64,000 bases of DNA from Pseudomonas ovata (GCF_003131185.1 NZ_QFFU01000027.1:27359-91358), one strand, 5' to 3'; shown: positions 31,222 through 39,581, counted from the stretch's first letter. Numbers and translations: made by a program. The notes: generated by a model from the sequence alone, not told the origin.

Positions 31222-31335
31222 CGAATGATCTCCATCATCAGTGGTGTTTACACAGGCCTTGAACGGCTCAGGCTCTGCGTAAAGGGTCGACGACGGGGTA
31301 TCGGAGACATTCCTTGTGCAACGACGAATGGCCGC

Positions 31336-31818
31336 TTACTGAATGAAGCCGAACAGTCCGCGCTTGGTCACCATCAGCAGCACGATCACGAACATTCCGG
31401 CAAAGCCGGCCACGCCCAGCCAGAACCAGGGCCGAAACAGGGCGTCCCAGCTAGCGGGCAGGGGCTGGCCCTGGCGGGCGGTTTGTTCGGCCAGGCGCTG
31501 CATGCGTTTTTGCAGGATCAGCACCGGCAGCCACAACAGCCCCACAGCAACGAAGAGGATCAAGGCATCGCGCAGCCAGGGACTGGCCGGCGACATTCCG
31601 GTCAGGTGCAGCATGCCAAGCCCGGTGCCCACTTGCAGGACGCCCGCCGGTGTGGTGATCCAGGTGTCATAGCGCACCACCATGCGCGCCACCTGGGCGA
31701 TCACCTGCGGGTCGCGGGTGTTGCGCGCGGCGATCAGGTACAGGTACGAGCCCATGCCGAACCCGAACAGAAACACCGCCGCAATGACATGCAGGTATTT
31801 GAGGTAGAGGTAGGTCAT
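31336..31818 (-). CDS. DUF2269-family integral membrane protein
   Basis: A 160-residue inner-membrane protein with four hydrophobic helices: LKYLHVIAAVFLFGFGMGSYLYLI, the ITTPAGVLQVGTGLGML segment, LILFVAVGLLWLPVLIL and FWLGVAGFAGMFVIVLLMV. The conserved His in YLKYLHVIAA fits DUF2269, whose function is unknown. It overlaps the upstream dehydrogenase-like gene by 4 bp, so the two are made together. Confidence 0.8.
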   Translation of the reverse strand: MTYLYLKYLHVIAAVFLFGFGMGSYLYLIAARNTRDPQVIAQVARMVVRYDTWITTPAGVLQVGTGLGMLHLTGMSPASPWLRDALILFVAVGLLWLPVLILQKRMQRLAEQTARQGQPLPASWDALFRPWFWLGVAGFAGMFVIVLLMVTKRGLFGFIQ

Positions 31819-32921
31819 GGGCGGCCCTGATAACGCACGCTGAGTTCGATATCGTGCGGCGCATCGATGGCCGCCAGGTACTCGGCCACGCTGATTTCAC
31901 CCACGCACGGTCGCGCCCCGGGCGCCGGCCGGTAGCCGGCGGCCATCTTCAGCGCCAGGGCCACCGAGGCGCAGCTGGGGATTTCCGGGCCCTTGTCGCG
32001 CTCGGCGGTCAGCTGGATGTTCAGGCGCAGGGGCAGGTCGTTGTGGTCGATACCGGTGGCTTCGACATACAGCGCGCTGAGCCCGTCGCCCAGGCGTTCG
32101 CAGGCCACGCCCAGCCGATGCAGGCGTTTGGCCCAAGGTGCGGGGTCAGTGATCAGGCCGATGCGCACGGCCTGGGCCAGCGCAGCGGTGGCCAGGGCGC
32201 CGGGCATCAGGCCGGGGCCGGCCTTGAATACCAGTTCGCTGGCGCCGTAACGCTCGCCGAACAGGTCCATGTCCGGGACGTCGACATCGGCCAGCCAGCG
32301 CCAGCCCAGCCCCGGCAGATGACGCCGCTGCAGGCCCAGCCAGCCGGGCACGGCGCGGGGTTGGCCGTGGCGCCGCTGGAGGATGGGCTTGCCGGCATAG
32401 GCCAGTACCCCTTCGACCGTGGCCAGGCCGGGCATTTTCGCTGACGAGGAAATACCGTGTTCGATGCGATCAATGCGCTTGAAGCGTGCGCGCTGTTCGT
32501 CGAGCAGCGCCGCCGACAGGCTTGGCACTGAACTGCAGCCGCTGAGCACCGCCACCCCGGCGGCCCGGGCCTGCTCATCGAGCACATGGATACCGTTGAC
32601 GAAGGTGCGGCAGTCGGCCAGGTCGCAGTAATGCACGCCGGCCTCGATGCATTGCTCGGCCACGCGGTACGACTGCTGCTGGAAAGGGCCGCCGGTGTGC
32701 ACGACCAGGTCGACCTGCAACTGGCGCAATGCCTCGCTGAAGCCGGGCCCTTGGGCATCCCCGCACCAGGTGGCCAGCGGCAACTGCCTGGCCAGTGATT
32801 CGAGTCGCGCAGCATCGCGCCCGGCAGCAATCAGTTCGATACCGGCGACACCGGCCAGGTGCCGACATACGATAAAGCCGAAATTGCCATAGCCGCCAAC
32901 CACCAGTACCTTCAATGACAT
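31815..32921 (-). CDS. Saccharopine-dehydrogenase-like NAD(P)-binding protein
   Basis: A 368-residue protein with an N-terminal Rossmann fold, LKVLVVGGYGNFGFIVCRHLA, followed by the saccharopine-dehydrogenase-like pattern VDLVVHTGGPFQQQSYRVAEQCIEAGVHYCDLAD. The C-terminal part is divergent. Homologues next to DUF2269 genes are common in Pseudomonas but uncharacterised. The ATG at 32921 starts the Rossmann strand; the longer frame to 32987 runs into the divergent gene's promoter. A role in redox chemistry of an unknown metabolite is inferred from the fold. Confidence 0.82.
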   Translation of the reverse strand: MSLKVLVVGGYGNFGFIVCRHLAGVAGIELIAAGRDAARLESLARQLPLATWCGDAQGPGFSEALRQLQVDLVVHTGGPFQQQSYRVAEQCIEAGVHYCDLADCRTFVNGIHVLDEQARAAGVAVLSGCSSVPSLSAALLDEQRARFKRIDRIEHGISSSAKMPGLATVEGVLAYAGKPILQRRHGQPRAVPGWLGLQRRHLPGLGWRWLADVDVPDMDLFGERYGASELVFKAGPGLMPGALATAALAQAVRIGLITDPAPWAKRLHRLGVACERLGDGLSALYVEATGIDHNDLPLRLNIQLTAERDKGPEIPSCASVALALKMAAGYRPAPGARPCVGEISVAEYLAAIDAPHDIELSVRYQGRP

Positions 32922-33012
32922 GACTGACTCCGTGTAAAGGGTTTGTGCGGATGGTAGCAGGGGAGGGCAACGAGGTATCTTGACCAATCACGCACGCCAT
33001 ACGGAACAGGCC

Positions 33013-33387
33013 ATGACCGAGCACTCCCGCACGACCGTCCCCAGCGACTGGAAGACACAGCCTTTGCCGGCCCTGTACGTCACCCTGCCACTGGACTTCA
33101 CCTTGACCGCCGAAGAAACGGTGGCCGCCCGCCGGGGCCTGATCCCGCAGCAGATGGAAGACAAGTGGTTCTTCTATTTCATCGACGACACTCTTTACCA
33201 ACACCGCAGCTGGACCGGCAACTGTATCTATCAGGTGCATTTCGCGCCCCATGAAGGCGGCTGGCGGGCCACGCATGCCGAGGTCAACCGTGACGCCGGG
33301 CAATACAGCAATACTGACAATGCACAGGACATCGAGCTCATTGAAAAGCTGACCCGTTACCTGGTGCGCATGCAACTGCAGCCCTGA
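33013..33387 (+). CDS. Hypothetical protein
   Basis: A 124-residue soluble protein. It contains aromatic-rich segments (QMEDKWFFYFIDDTLYQHRSWTGNCIYQVHF and GGWRATHAEVNRD) that look like a small beta-sheet domain. It has no recognised motif and no signal peptide. The ATG at 33013 was preferred to the longer frame starting at 32980. It is followed after 22 nt by a second small gene, so the two may form an operon, divergent from the saccharopine-dehydrogenase-like gene. Confidence 0.7.
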   Translation: MTEHSRTTVPSDWKTQPLPALYVTLPLDFTLTAEETVAARRGLIPQQMEDKWFFYFIDDTLYQHRSWTGNCIYQVHFAPHEGGWRATHAEVNRDAGQYSNTDNAQDIELIEKLTRYLVRMQLQP

Positions 33388-33409
33388 ACCCAGCCCTGGA
33401 GCCTGACCC

Positions 33410-33694
33410 ATGCGTTCTTCCGATGCCCGTTGCGGCACGCCTTATGTCTACAGCGGCGAACTCAGGCTGCGCCCCGAACTTGATCAGGCCCTGCGCGAGC
33501 TCGAACAACAGCCCTACACCGCCGTGCCTGGCTGCCAGGGCGATGGCCGTTGGCAATTGTGGACCGCGCAAGGCGATGGCCAGACCTCGCCGCGCATCAT
33601 CAGCGGGCCGAGTACCACCTGGTCCAGCCGTGAGGCGGCCCTGGCGGCGGGGCAGGTGTGGTTGGCCACTGGCAACATGCCTGGCCCTGATTGA
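33410..33694 (+). CDS. Small hypothetical protein
   Basis: A 94-residue protein: LRPELDQALRELEQQPYTAVPGCQGDGRWQLWTAQGDG, then a Ser/Thr-rich turn and REAALAAGQVWLATG. No family is known to me. The short spacing to the upstream gene suggests cotranscription. Codon use is GC-rich like real genes here. Confidence 0.6.
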   Translation: MRSSDARCGTPYVYSGELRLRPELDQALRELEQQPYTAVPGCQGDGRWQLWTAQGDGQTSPRIISGPSTTWSSREAALAAGQVWLATGNMPGPD

Positions 33695-33886
33695 GCACAC
33701 AGACTGCCGGTCCACGGCCACTTTGCATGATCGCCATAAGCCTTCTATAGTTTCGGCCTGATCCCATCACCGAGGTATTGGTCCGATGCGCCATTGATGC
33801 CGCCGTCCGCATGGACGGCCAATTTCCACCGCCCCCCACCTGGCTGTACCGGCGCGGGCGAGTCATTGGCATCACTGGAGTCACGC

Positions 33887-35530
33887 ATGACCCATTCCTG
33901 CATCACGCTGCAAGGCGTTGGCTGGGCGCTGCCGGACGGCACGCCTTTGTTTTCCGACCTCAACGAACAGTTCGACTCACGCCACACCGGCCTGGTGGGG
34001 CGCAATGGCGTGGGCAAAAGTGTGCTGGCGCGCATTCTCGCCGGCCTGGTGCAGCCTACCCGTGGCCACTGCACCCGCCAGGGGCGTGTGCATTACCTGG
34101 CGCAGCAGATCACCCCGGCAGCGGATGCCAGCGTGTCCAGTCTGGCCGGTGTGCAGCACACACTGGACGCCTTGGCACGTATCGAACAAGGCAGCTGCGC
34201 GGTCGAGGATTTCGAGGCCGTAGGCGACGCCTGGGACATCCGCCAGCGATTGCAACAGGCCCTGCATGCCCATGGCCTGGGCCATCTTGACGCTGACAGG
34301 CCGGCCAGTACCCTGAGCGGCGGGCAGGCCATGCGCGTGGCCCTGATCGGTGCGGCGCTGGCGCAGGCGGACTTTCTGATTCTCGATGAGCCCAGCAATC
34401 ACCTGGATCAACCTGCCCGCCAGGCGCTGATCGAGCAATTGCAGGCCTGGCCACACGGGTTGCTGGTCATCAGCCACGACCGCGCATTGCTGGAGGTGAT
34501 GCAACGCACGGTCGAGCTGTCATCGCTGGGCTTGCGCAGCTATGGCGGCCCCTACCGTTTTTATGCCCAGTGCAAAGCGCAGGAGCAGCACAGCGCGGTG
34601 CTGGCGCTCGAGCACAGCAAACTGCAACGACGGCGCGATGAACAGGCCATGCGCCAGCAGCATGAACGCCAGGAGCGGCGCCAGGCGCATGGCCGGCAAC
34701 AAGGCCGGCACGCCAATCAGGCGGCCATTATCCAGGGCCGACAGAAAGAGCGCAGCGAGGGCTCGGCCGGCCGGTTGCGCCAGCAGCACACGGTGGCGCA
34801 ACACCGTCTCGACCAGCAGGTGCGCGAAGCGGCGCTACAGGTCGAGGACTCTGCCCTGATTGCCTTGCAGGCGTTGCCGACCCCTCTGGTGACCCGTCGG
34901 TGTGTGGCGACACTCGAGGCTGTGACGCTGCCCTTTGTCAGTCTCGCCCTGCAGCGCATTGACCTGCTGCTGGGCGGCCAGCAGCGGATCGGTGTGGTCG
35001 GCGCCAATGGTTGTGGCAAATCCACCCTGCTCAAGGTACTGGCCGGCCACCTCATGCCCTTGGCCGGTACATGCCATGTCACACCCGACACTGTTTATCT
35101 GGACCAGCAACTGACCCCGCTGGACCCGGCGCGCACGGTGCTGGAGCAATTACAGAGCGTCAACCGCCAGGCAAGTGTCAGTGAACTGCGCACCCGCCTG
35201 GCGCAGCTTGGCCTGGGTGCGCGTAAGGCCGAGTCGCCCAGCGGCCGGCTCAGTGGCGGGGAGCGACTGAAAGCTGCGCTGGCCTGCGTGCTGTATGCCG
35301 ACCCGGTGCCACAACTGGTGTTGCTGGATGAGCCGGGCAATCACCTGGACCTGCCTTCGATCCAGGCGCTGGAAATCCTGCTGCGCGGCTATCAGGGCGC
35401 GTTGGTGGTGGTGTCCCATGATCAGGCGCTGCTGGACAACCTCGGGTTGACCCATTGCTTGCTGGCGAGCGAACAAGGGTGGCGGCTTGACGCGTGGCAG
35501 GGAGCGTCGACCGCATGGCATGAAGAGTGA
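33887..35530 (+). CDS. ABC-F family ATPase
   Basis: A 547-residue protein with two ABC domains and no membrane segments. The Walker A motifs are GRNGVGKS (about 41-48) and GANGCGKS (about 373-380); the signatures are LSGGQ and LSGGERLKAA; the Walker B segments are ILDEPSNHLD and LLDEPGNHLD. The linker between domains is long, basic and Gln/Arg-rich (RRRDEQAMRQQHERQERRQAHGRQQGRHANQAAIIQ), as expected for ribosome-binding ABC-F factors. It is likely a translation factor; the specific subfamily is not clear. The ATG at 33887 fits the family; 31 codons upstream are spurious. Confidence 0.88.
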   Translation: MTHSCITLQGVGWALPDGTPLFSDLNEQFDSRHTGLVGRNGVGKSVLARILAGLVQPTRGHCTRQGRVHYLAQQITPAADASVSSLAGVQHTLDALARIEQGSCAVEDFEAVGDAWDIRQRLQQALHAHGLGHLDADRPASTLSGGQAMRVALIGAALAQADFLILDEPSNHLDQPARQALIEQLQAWPHGLLVISHDRALLEVMQRTVELSSLGLRSYGGPYRFYAQCKAQEQHSAVLALEHSKLQRRRDEQAMRQQHERQERRQAHGRQQGRHANQAAIIQGRQKERSEGSAGRLRQQHTVAQHRLDQQVREAALQVEDSALIALQALPTPLVTRRCVATLEAVTLPFVSLALQRIDLLLGGQQRIGVVGANGCGKSTLLKVLAGHLMPLAGTCHVTPDTVYLDQQLTPLDPARTVLEQLQSVNRQASVSELRTRLAQLGLGARKAESPSGRLSGGERLKAALACVLYADPVPQLVLLDEPGNHLDLPSIQALEILLRGYQGALVVVSHDQALLDNLGLTHCLLASEQGWRLDAWQGASTAWHEE

Positions 35531-35567
35531 GGTAAAAGAGCGTGATCCCGGATACTGCTGCACGGGC

Positions 35568-35948
35568 TCAACCCTGAGGCAGCCCGTCATGTTCGCCGAG
35601 TCGCTGGTGCCTGGCCGTCAGCGCCTGTTTGAACAGCGCATCGGCGCATTCCATCAACAGCCGCGCCAGATCACCCAGCGCGACCTCATCGCCTTTGTTC
35701 ACGGCGGCCAGGTCGATGGCCTGTGTACGCCGGTTACGCTCGGACAGGGCTTCCCAACTGCGCATGACGCCGGCGTATAGCGCATTGGCCATGAACTGCT
35801 TGTCCTGCGCCTCACGTGCCTGGGCACTGTTGATGAGGCGTGAATGGGGAAGACGACGGCGTTGGATCAGGCGACATTTCCGGCACAGCGTTTTCAGCGG
35901 TGCAAGAGGGCGCTTGTGCCGGTTGGTCGGGGGAGGCTTGCGAATCAT
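35568..35948 (-). CDS. Hypothetical protein, basic N-terminus
   Basis: A 126-residue protein whose first 40 residues are very basic with CRKC (RKPPPTNRHKRPLAPLKTLCRKCRLIQRRRLPHSR), followed by a helical part (FMANALYAGVMRSWEALSERNRRTQAIDLAAVNKGDEVALGDLARLLMECADALFKQAL). No family is recognised. It is convergent with the ABC-F gene and divergent from the XRE pair, with about 130 bp between it and the first XRE start. The start codon is uncertain because no strong ribosome site is seen. Confidence 0.5.
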   Translation of the reverse strand: MIRKPPPTNRHKRPLAPLKTLCRKCRLIQRRRLPHSRLINSAQAREAQDKQFMANALYAGVMRSWEALSERNRRTQAIDLAAVNKGDEVALGDLARLLMECADALFKQALTARHQRLGEHDGLPQG

Positions 35949-36002
35949 GAGCGTATCCAGTCCTTGCGACGGTGCCGTTGATGCAGCATGGGATAAACGC
36001 CT

Positions 36003-36054
36003 GCATTCAAGTGAATGCTATAGCGTGTAGTGCGATTGTACCCATTCAAGTGAA
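36003..36054 (+). promoter_or_regulatory. Operator candidates for the XRE pair
   Basis: TTCAAGTGAA occurs at 36006-36015, within the dyad GCATTCAAGTGAATGC, and again at 36045-36054, just before the hairpin that covers the Shine-Dalgarno of the first XRE gene. A shorter copy, CTCAAGTGAC, lies at 36704-36713 in front of the second gene. Repeated sites in front of XRE genes usually mean self-repression. Confidence 0.5.
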
Positions 36055-36055
36055 A

Positions 36056-36076
36056 ACCCTTTGTTTTGTAAAGGGT
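36056..36076 (+). promoter_or_regulatory. Hairpin sequestering the Shine-Dalgarno of the DGH-repeat gene
   Basis: ACCCTTT-GTTTTGT-AAAGGGT forms a 7-bp stem whose right arm is the ribosome site AAAGGG, 6-7 nt before the ATG at 36083. Folding would hide the site. An equivalent hairpin (36715-36730) precedes the paralogue, so the feature has been conserved through duplication. Confidence 0.5.
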
Positions 36077-36082
36077 CGCGTC

Positions 36083-36598
36083 ATGGAGCTGAGCAAGGCA
36101 ATTGGTATGGCGCTCAAAGAGGCCAGAGATACCAACAAGCTCACCCAGGAAGACTTTGTCGGCGTCAGTGGCAGAACCTATTTGTCTGAAATCGAACGTG
36201 GACTGAAAAAACCGACACTGGAAAAGCTCGACCAGATTGCCACCCGCATGGGCATGCACCCATTGGAGTTGCTGGTGGCGTGCTACTCAAAGCGCGATGC
36301 GATGAGCGCGACAGACATACTGCAACTTATACAGGCAAGGATGCTGGGGCAGGACGTAAAATTTGTACGCCTTGAAGTCGATGGTCATGCCCCTGTGCCG
36401 CTTCAGGGGGTTGATGGCCATGCCGGTCCTGCGATCAGTCCGCTGGACGGTCATGCCGCACCCGATGGTTTTCTCGATGGCCATGCGCCTTCGCCCGACA
36501 GTTTGCTTGATGGCCATGGTGTGGCGCCAGGCAAGGCGCTGGACGGTCATGCCGGCGCCAAGGTCATTGTGCTCGACGGCCATGGCGGCGGTGCCTGA
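36083..36598 (+). CDS. XRE-family regulator with a seven-fold DGH(A/G) repeat tail
   Basis: A 171-residue protein. Residues 1-66 are an XRE/Cro-type HTH (LTQEDFVGVSGRTYLSEIERGLKKPTLEKLDQIATRMGMHPLELL). A helical linker runs to about 96. The tail carries Asp-Gly-His at residues 100, 111, 122, 132, 143, 154 and 165, each preceded by Val or Leu and followed by Ala or Gly, at steps of 11, 11, 10, 11, 11 and 11. The codons of the repeats differ synonymously, so the pattern is held at protein level. The repeats could bind metal or form a helical stack; no known family is recalled. Its ribosome site lies in a hairpin and it is followed by a repeat-less paralogue. Confidence 0.85.
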   Translation: MELSKAIGMALKEARDTNKLTQEDFVGVSGRTYLSEIERGLKKPTLEKLDQIATRMGMHPLELLVACYSKRDAMSATDILQLIQARMLGQDVKFVRLEVDGHAPVPLQGVDGHAGPAISPLDGHAAPDGFLDGHAPSPDSLLDGHGVAPGKALDGHAGAKVIVLDGHGGGA

Positions 36599-36714
36599 AC
36601 AGATGCGTTCCTGACGCGTTCAAGATTGATCTCGGTGTGAACGCTACAGGAACGCCGTCGTTGCCGTTTAACGGTGCTATGGTGTGCAGGGCTCAGCCAC
36701 TTGCTCAAGTGACC

Positions 36715-36730
36715 CCCTTTATCCAAAGGG
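36715..36730 (+). promoter_or_regulatory. Hairpin sequestering the Shine-Dalgarno of the second XRE gene
   Basis: CCCTTT-ATCC-AAAGGG is a 6-bp stem with a tetraloop. The right arm is the ribosome site, 7 nt before the GTG start at 36738. It corresponds to the hairpin in front of the first XRE gene. Confidence 0.5.
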
Positions 36731-36737
36731 CCGCACC

Positions 36738-37085
36738 GTGGAGCTTAAAAAAGCGACAGGCATTGCGCTCAGAGAAGCCCGGAAAGGCAAGTACCTCACC
36801 CAGGAAGATTTTGTCGGCGTCAGCGGCCGGACCTACCTGTCTGAAATCGAACGGGGGCTGAAAAGCCCGACCCTTGAAAAACTCGATCAACTGGCCAGGC
36901 ACATCGGTATTCATCCGCTGGAATTGCTGGTGGCCTGTTATGCCCGGGGCGACATCCTGGCGGCGACACAAGCGCTGAAACTGTGCCGGATCCGTGTGCT
37001 GTTACAGGGCCCTTTCCAGATTCATCGGCGTTGCTTGCTGCAACGTTGCAGGATTGATCTGGCGTTGAGCATTTACTGGCCTTGA
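36738..37085 (+). CDS. XRE-family regulator, paralogue without repeats
   Basis: A 115-residue protein starting with GTG. Residues 1-66 are nearly identical in pattern to the DGH-repeat protein (LTQEDFVGVSGRTYLSEIERGLKSPTLEKLDQLARHIGIHPLELLVACYARGD), but after the linker it ends in an unrelated basic, Cys-containing stretch (FQIHRRCLLQRCRIDLALSIYWP). The tail may therefore have been lost by frameshift or deletion, or never acquired. It lies 139 nt after its paralogue, with its own operator-like CTCAAGTGAC and hairpin. It probably binds the same operator and could modulate its neighbour. Confidence 0.8.
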   Translation: MELKKATGIALREARKGKYLTQEDFVGVSGRTYLSEIERGLKSPTLEKLDQLARHIGIHPLELLVACYARGDILAATQALKLCRIRVLLQGPFQIHRRCLLQRCRIDLALSIYWP

Positions 37086-37143
37086 AGACAATGCCCTCGC
37101 ACCGGGCGCCGTGTTCTGCTCCGGATGTTGACCGCATCACACA

Positions 37144-37170
37144 GGGGGATCAGGCACTGCCTGATCCCCC
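37144..37170. terminator. Bidirectional terminator hairpin
   Basis: GGGGGATCAGGCA-C-TGCCTGATCCCCC is a near-perfect 27-nt palindrome between the convergent stops at 37085 and 37183. There is no T-run, but its strength and position fit a shared transcript end. Confidence 0.6.
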
Positions 37171-37182
37171 GGCCATGTCGCT

Positions 37183-37854
37183 TCAATGCGTCAGCATCAA
37201 CACCTGATCAAGTTTGCACGAGGAAACCTGCCCGTCCAGGCCCCAGTGATCACAGGTATAGGTGCCGCTGCGCAGTGCCTTGCCTTCGTCGTCATAGACC
37301 GCGATCACGGCATTCCACAATGAGGCTTTCGGCGCTTCGCTTGCCGGGTCAAGGCAGAGCAGGTGAGTGGGCTGGTAGACGCCTTCAAGCTCATAACCCT
37401 GATGCCCGACGACCATCAACCAGTGTCCCTCAAGCTTTGACCAGCTCACGCTGAGCAAGGGAACGGCATGGTTCTCGATGGCCTCCTGTATGGCGGTCAC
37501 CAGTTCGCGCTTGTTGCCCTTGACCAGCTCTGGCGCAATGCCTTCGGCACGAAAGTGCCAGCTCAGGTTGATCAGGTCTTCTGTAGAGGTGCCTTGAGAA
37601 ATCAGCGCGCCGTGTTCCAGCAGCGCATTGCGGAAACGGCCCACACGGCTACGCCCATCCGAGCTGCCCATACTGGCGACCTCTTCGCGCTCCAGCGCTC
37701 CCAGGGTGATCAGCCCCATCATCAGGGCGTAAGGACCGCAGGCCCCATCGGCATCGCCCTGGCGCATGTGTACCAGCCCTGAGCCTTCTGCGGCACAGGT
37801 GGTGGGGCCTTCGGGTGAAACCAGCAGCCAGGGACTGACGAACATCGTGTTCAT
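37183..37854 (-). CDS. Papain/C39-like cysteine hydrolase candidate
   Basis: A 223-residue protein. GDADGACGPYALMMGLITLG places Cys39 at the start of a helix after a Gly-rich turn. LEGHWLMVVGHQGYELE gives His144 at the start of a strand. LLCLDPASE gives Asp169. This Cys-His-Asp order and spacing is that of papain-like enzymes of the C39 group. The enzyme may be a peptidase or an acyl hydrolase. There is no signal peptide or transporter domain, unlike bacteriocin C39 exporters. AAGGA precedes the ATG at 37854. It is convergent with the two XRE genes; a functional link with the DGH-repeat protein is speculative. Confidence 0.6.
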   Translation of the reverse strand: MNTMFVSPWLLVSPEGPTTCAAEGSGLVHMRQGDADGACGPYALMMGLITLGALEREEVASMGSSDGRSRVGRFRNALLEHGALISQGTSTEDLINLSWHFRAEGIAPELVKGNKRELVTAIQEAIENHAVPLLSVSWSKLEGHWLMVVGHQGYELEGVYQPTHLLCLDPASEAPKASLWNAVIAVYDDEGKALRSGTYTCDHWGLDGQVSSCKLDQVLMLTH

Positions 37855-37940
37855 GAGCAATATCCTTGTTTCATCGCCTCGAGAAGAAATTCTGCCGGCC
37901 TCGGAAACACCACTGGCCGGGTGTTTTCCGGACCTTGTCC

Positions 37941-39581
37941 TTACGTCCTGAACACACTCAACCCGCCCTTGAGCGCCCGCGCGGTACTGCCCAGCGCCGT
38001 GGCCGAGTCATGGATTGCGGCAATGCCCTGATGGGTGTGCTCGAAGGTTTCGTGCATGCCGCCCAGGCGGCCCGAGATATCAGTGACGGCGTGCTGGATC
38101 TCTTCGCTGCTGGCCAGGGCGCGGTCCATCGTGTCGCTGACCTGGCCCATCTGCTGCACCAGTCCGTCGATCACATCCAGGGCGCCATCGGACGTCACCG
38201 CCAGGGCGCGCGACTGTTCGGCCGTGCTGCCCATGCGCTGGGCGATCTGGCGGATACCGTTGGTGACGGCATTGATCACCTGATTGGCATCGTTGAGCAC
38301 GCGCTGGGTTTGTGCGGCCAGCGTGCGCACCTCGTCGGCGACCACGGCAAAACCACGTCCGGCTTCGCCGGCGCGAGCGGCTTCGATGGCCGCGTTGAGG
38401 GCCAGCAGGTTGGTCTGGTCGGAAATGGCCGCGACCATCTGCAGCACCTTGCTGATCTGCTCGGCTTCACCGCTCAGGCGATTCAGGTCGCCGGCCAGTT
38501 CGATGTTGGCCGAGGTGCTTTGATGCACATCGCTGATCAACCGCTGCAGTTCCTTGTGGGTACGGCTCAGTTCGCCGATCGCCGACTCCAGGTCGACCCG
38601 TACCGTACCGGCCAGGCTGGAGGATTGTTCGGCGGACTGGCGGATCGAGTGGCCATCCTGGTTGATTTCGGCCAGTTGGCCACCGGCCTGCTGGATGCGC
38701 CGGGCAGTGGCATCGGCCAGTTGCAGGAAGGTGTCGGCCAACTGTTGATTGTTGTCAGCCATGCCCGAGGCACTGCCCAGGGTCTGGCGCAGGTCCTGCA
38801 ACAGGCTGGAGAGGTGCTGGCCCATGCGGCCCATTTCGTCACCGGTGAGCACTGTCACTGTGGTGGACAAGTCGCGCTGCTCGGCGATGTGGTTGAGCTG
38901 GCCGGTGAGATGGTTGATGCCATACACCAGCATGCGCGCTGCCAGCCACGACAGCAGCAAACCGACGATAAAGGTGGCCGCACCGATCAGCAGCAGGCTA
39001 TTGAGGCTGGCACTGATCGCCTGCGCCAGCGCCGCAAGCGTCACATCCACGCCCACGACATAAGGCTGGCCGCTGGCGCTGCGCAGTGGCAGGAAAATCG
39101 AGCGGAAGCTGCCGTAGCTGTCGGTGTATTCATCGAATTGCACTTGGCCACTGCGTGCGGCCTTGACCACAGCGGGGCTGGCGTCCTTGTAATGCTCCAT
39201 GTGCTTTGAATAGGTGCCGCTGGCAATGTCCTGTGCACTGGCACCGTCGGCCAGGTAAAACACCCGGTCCTGATCATCGACCATCAGGCTGTAGGCGAAC
39301 TTCAGGTCCACCTCGGCTGCATAGGCGCCCAGGTTGCGCACCTGGGCCAGGTATTCACCTTCCTTCAGCCCTGCGGTCTTGCGCGTACGCTCAAGGTAAT
39401 CCTCTCCCAGCAGACGTGGCACCGCATAGGCGGCGGTGCGCAAGCGGCTATCGATCTGCTGGCGGATATCCTGGGACTTGGCGTACTGGGCGTAACTGAT
39501 GAAGGAGGCAATGCTGATCAGATTGACCACGGTAAGCGCGAGCAACAGCTTGGTTTGCAAACGAACGTTACGCAAAAACAT
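37941..39581 (-). CDS. Methyl-accepting chemotaxis protein with a dCache-type sensor
   Basis: A 546-residue chemoreceptor. Helix 1 is at residues 8-28 (TKLLLALTVVNLISIASFISY). A periplasmic sensor follows to about 190; DLKFAYSLMVDDQDRVFYLADGASAQDIASGTYSK and SGQPYVVGVDVTLAAL are typical of Cache folds. Then come helix 2, HAMP and the signalling hairpin with QTNLLALNAAIEAARAGEAGRGFAVVADEVR. The ligand is not known. A sigma-28-like promoter is present upstream on the minus strand. The ATG at 39581 is preferred to a TTG five codons earlier. Confidence 0.92.
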   Translation of the reverse strand: MFLRNVRLQTKLLLALTVVNLISIASFISYAQYAKSQDIRQQIDSRLRTAAYAVPRLLGEDYLERTRKTAGLKEGEYLAQVRNLGAYAAEVDLKFAYSLMVDDQDRVFYLADGASAQDIASGTYSKHMEHYKDASPAVVKAARSGQVQFDEYTDSYGSFRSIFLPLRSASGQPYVVGVDVTLAALAQAISASLNSLLLIGAATFIVGLLLSWLAARMLVYGINHLTGQLNHIAEQRDLSTTVTVLTGDEMGRMGQHLSSLLQDLRQTLGSASGMADNNQQLADTFLQLADATARRIQQAGGQLAEINQDGHSIRQSAEQSSSLAGTVRVDLESAIGELSRTHKELQRLISDVHQSTSANIELAGDLNRLSGEAEQISKVLQMVAAISDQTNLLALNAAIEAARAGEAGRGFAVVADEVRTLAAQTQRVLNDANQVINAVTNGIRQIAQRMGSTAEQSRALAVTSDGALDVIDGLVQQMGQVSDTMDRALASSEEIQHAVTDISGRLGGMHETFEHTHQGIAAIHDSATALGSTARALKGGLSVFRT

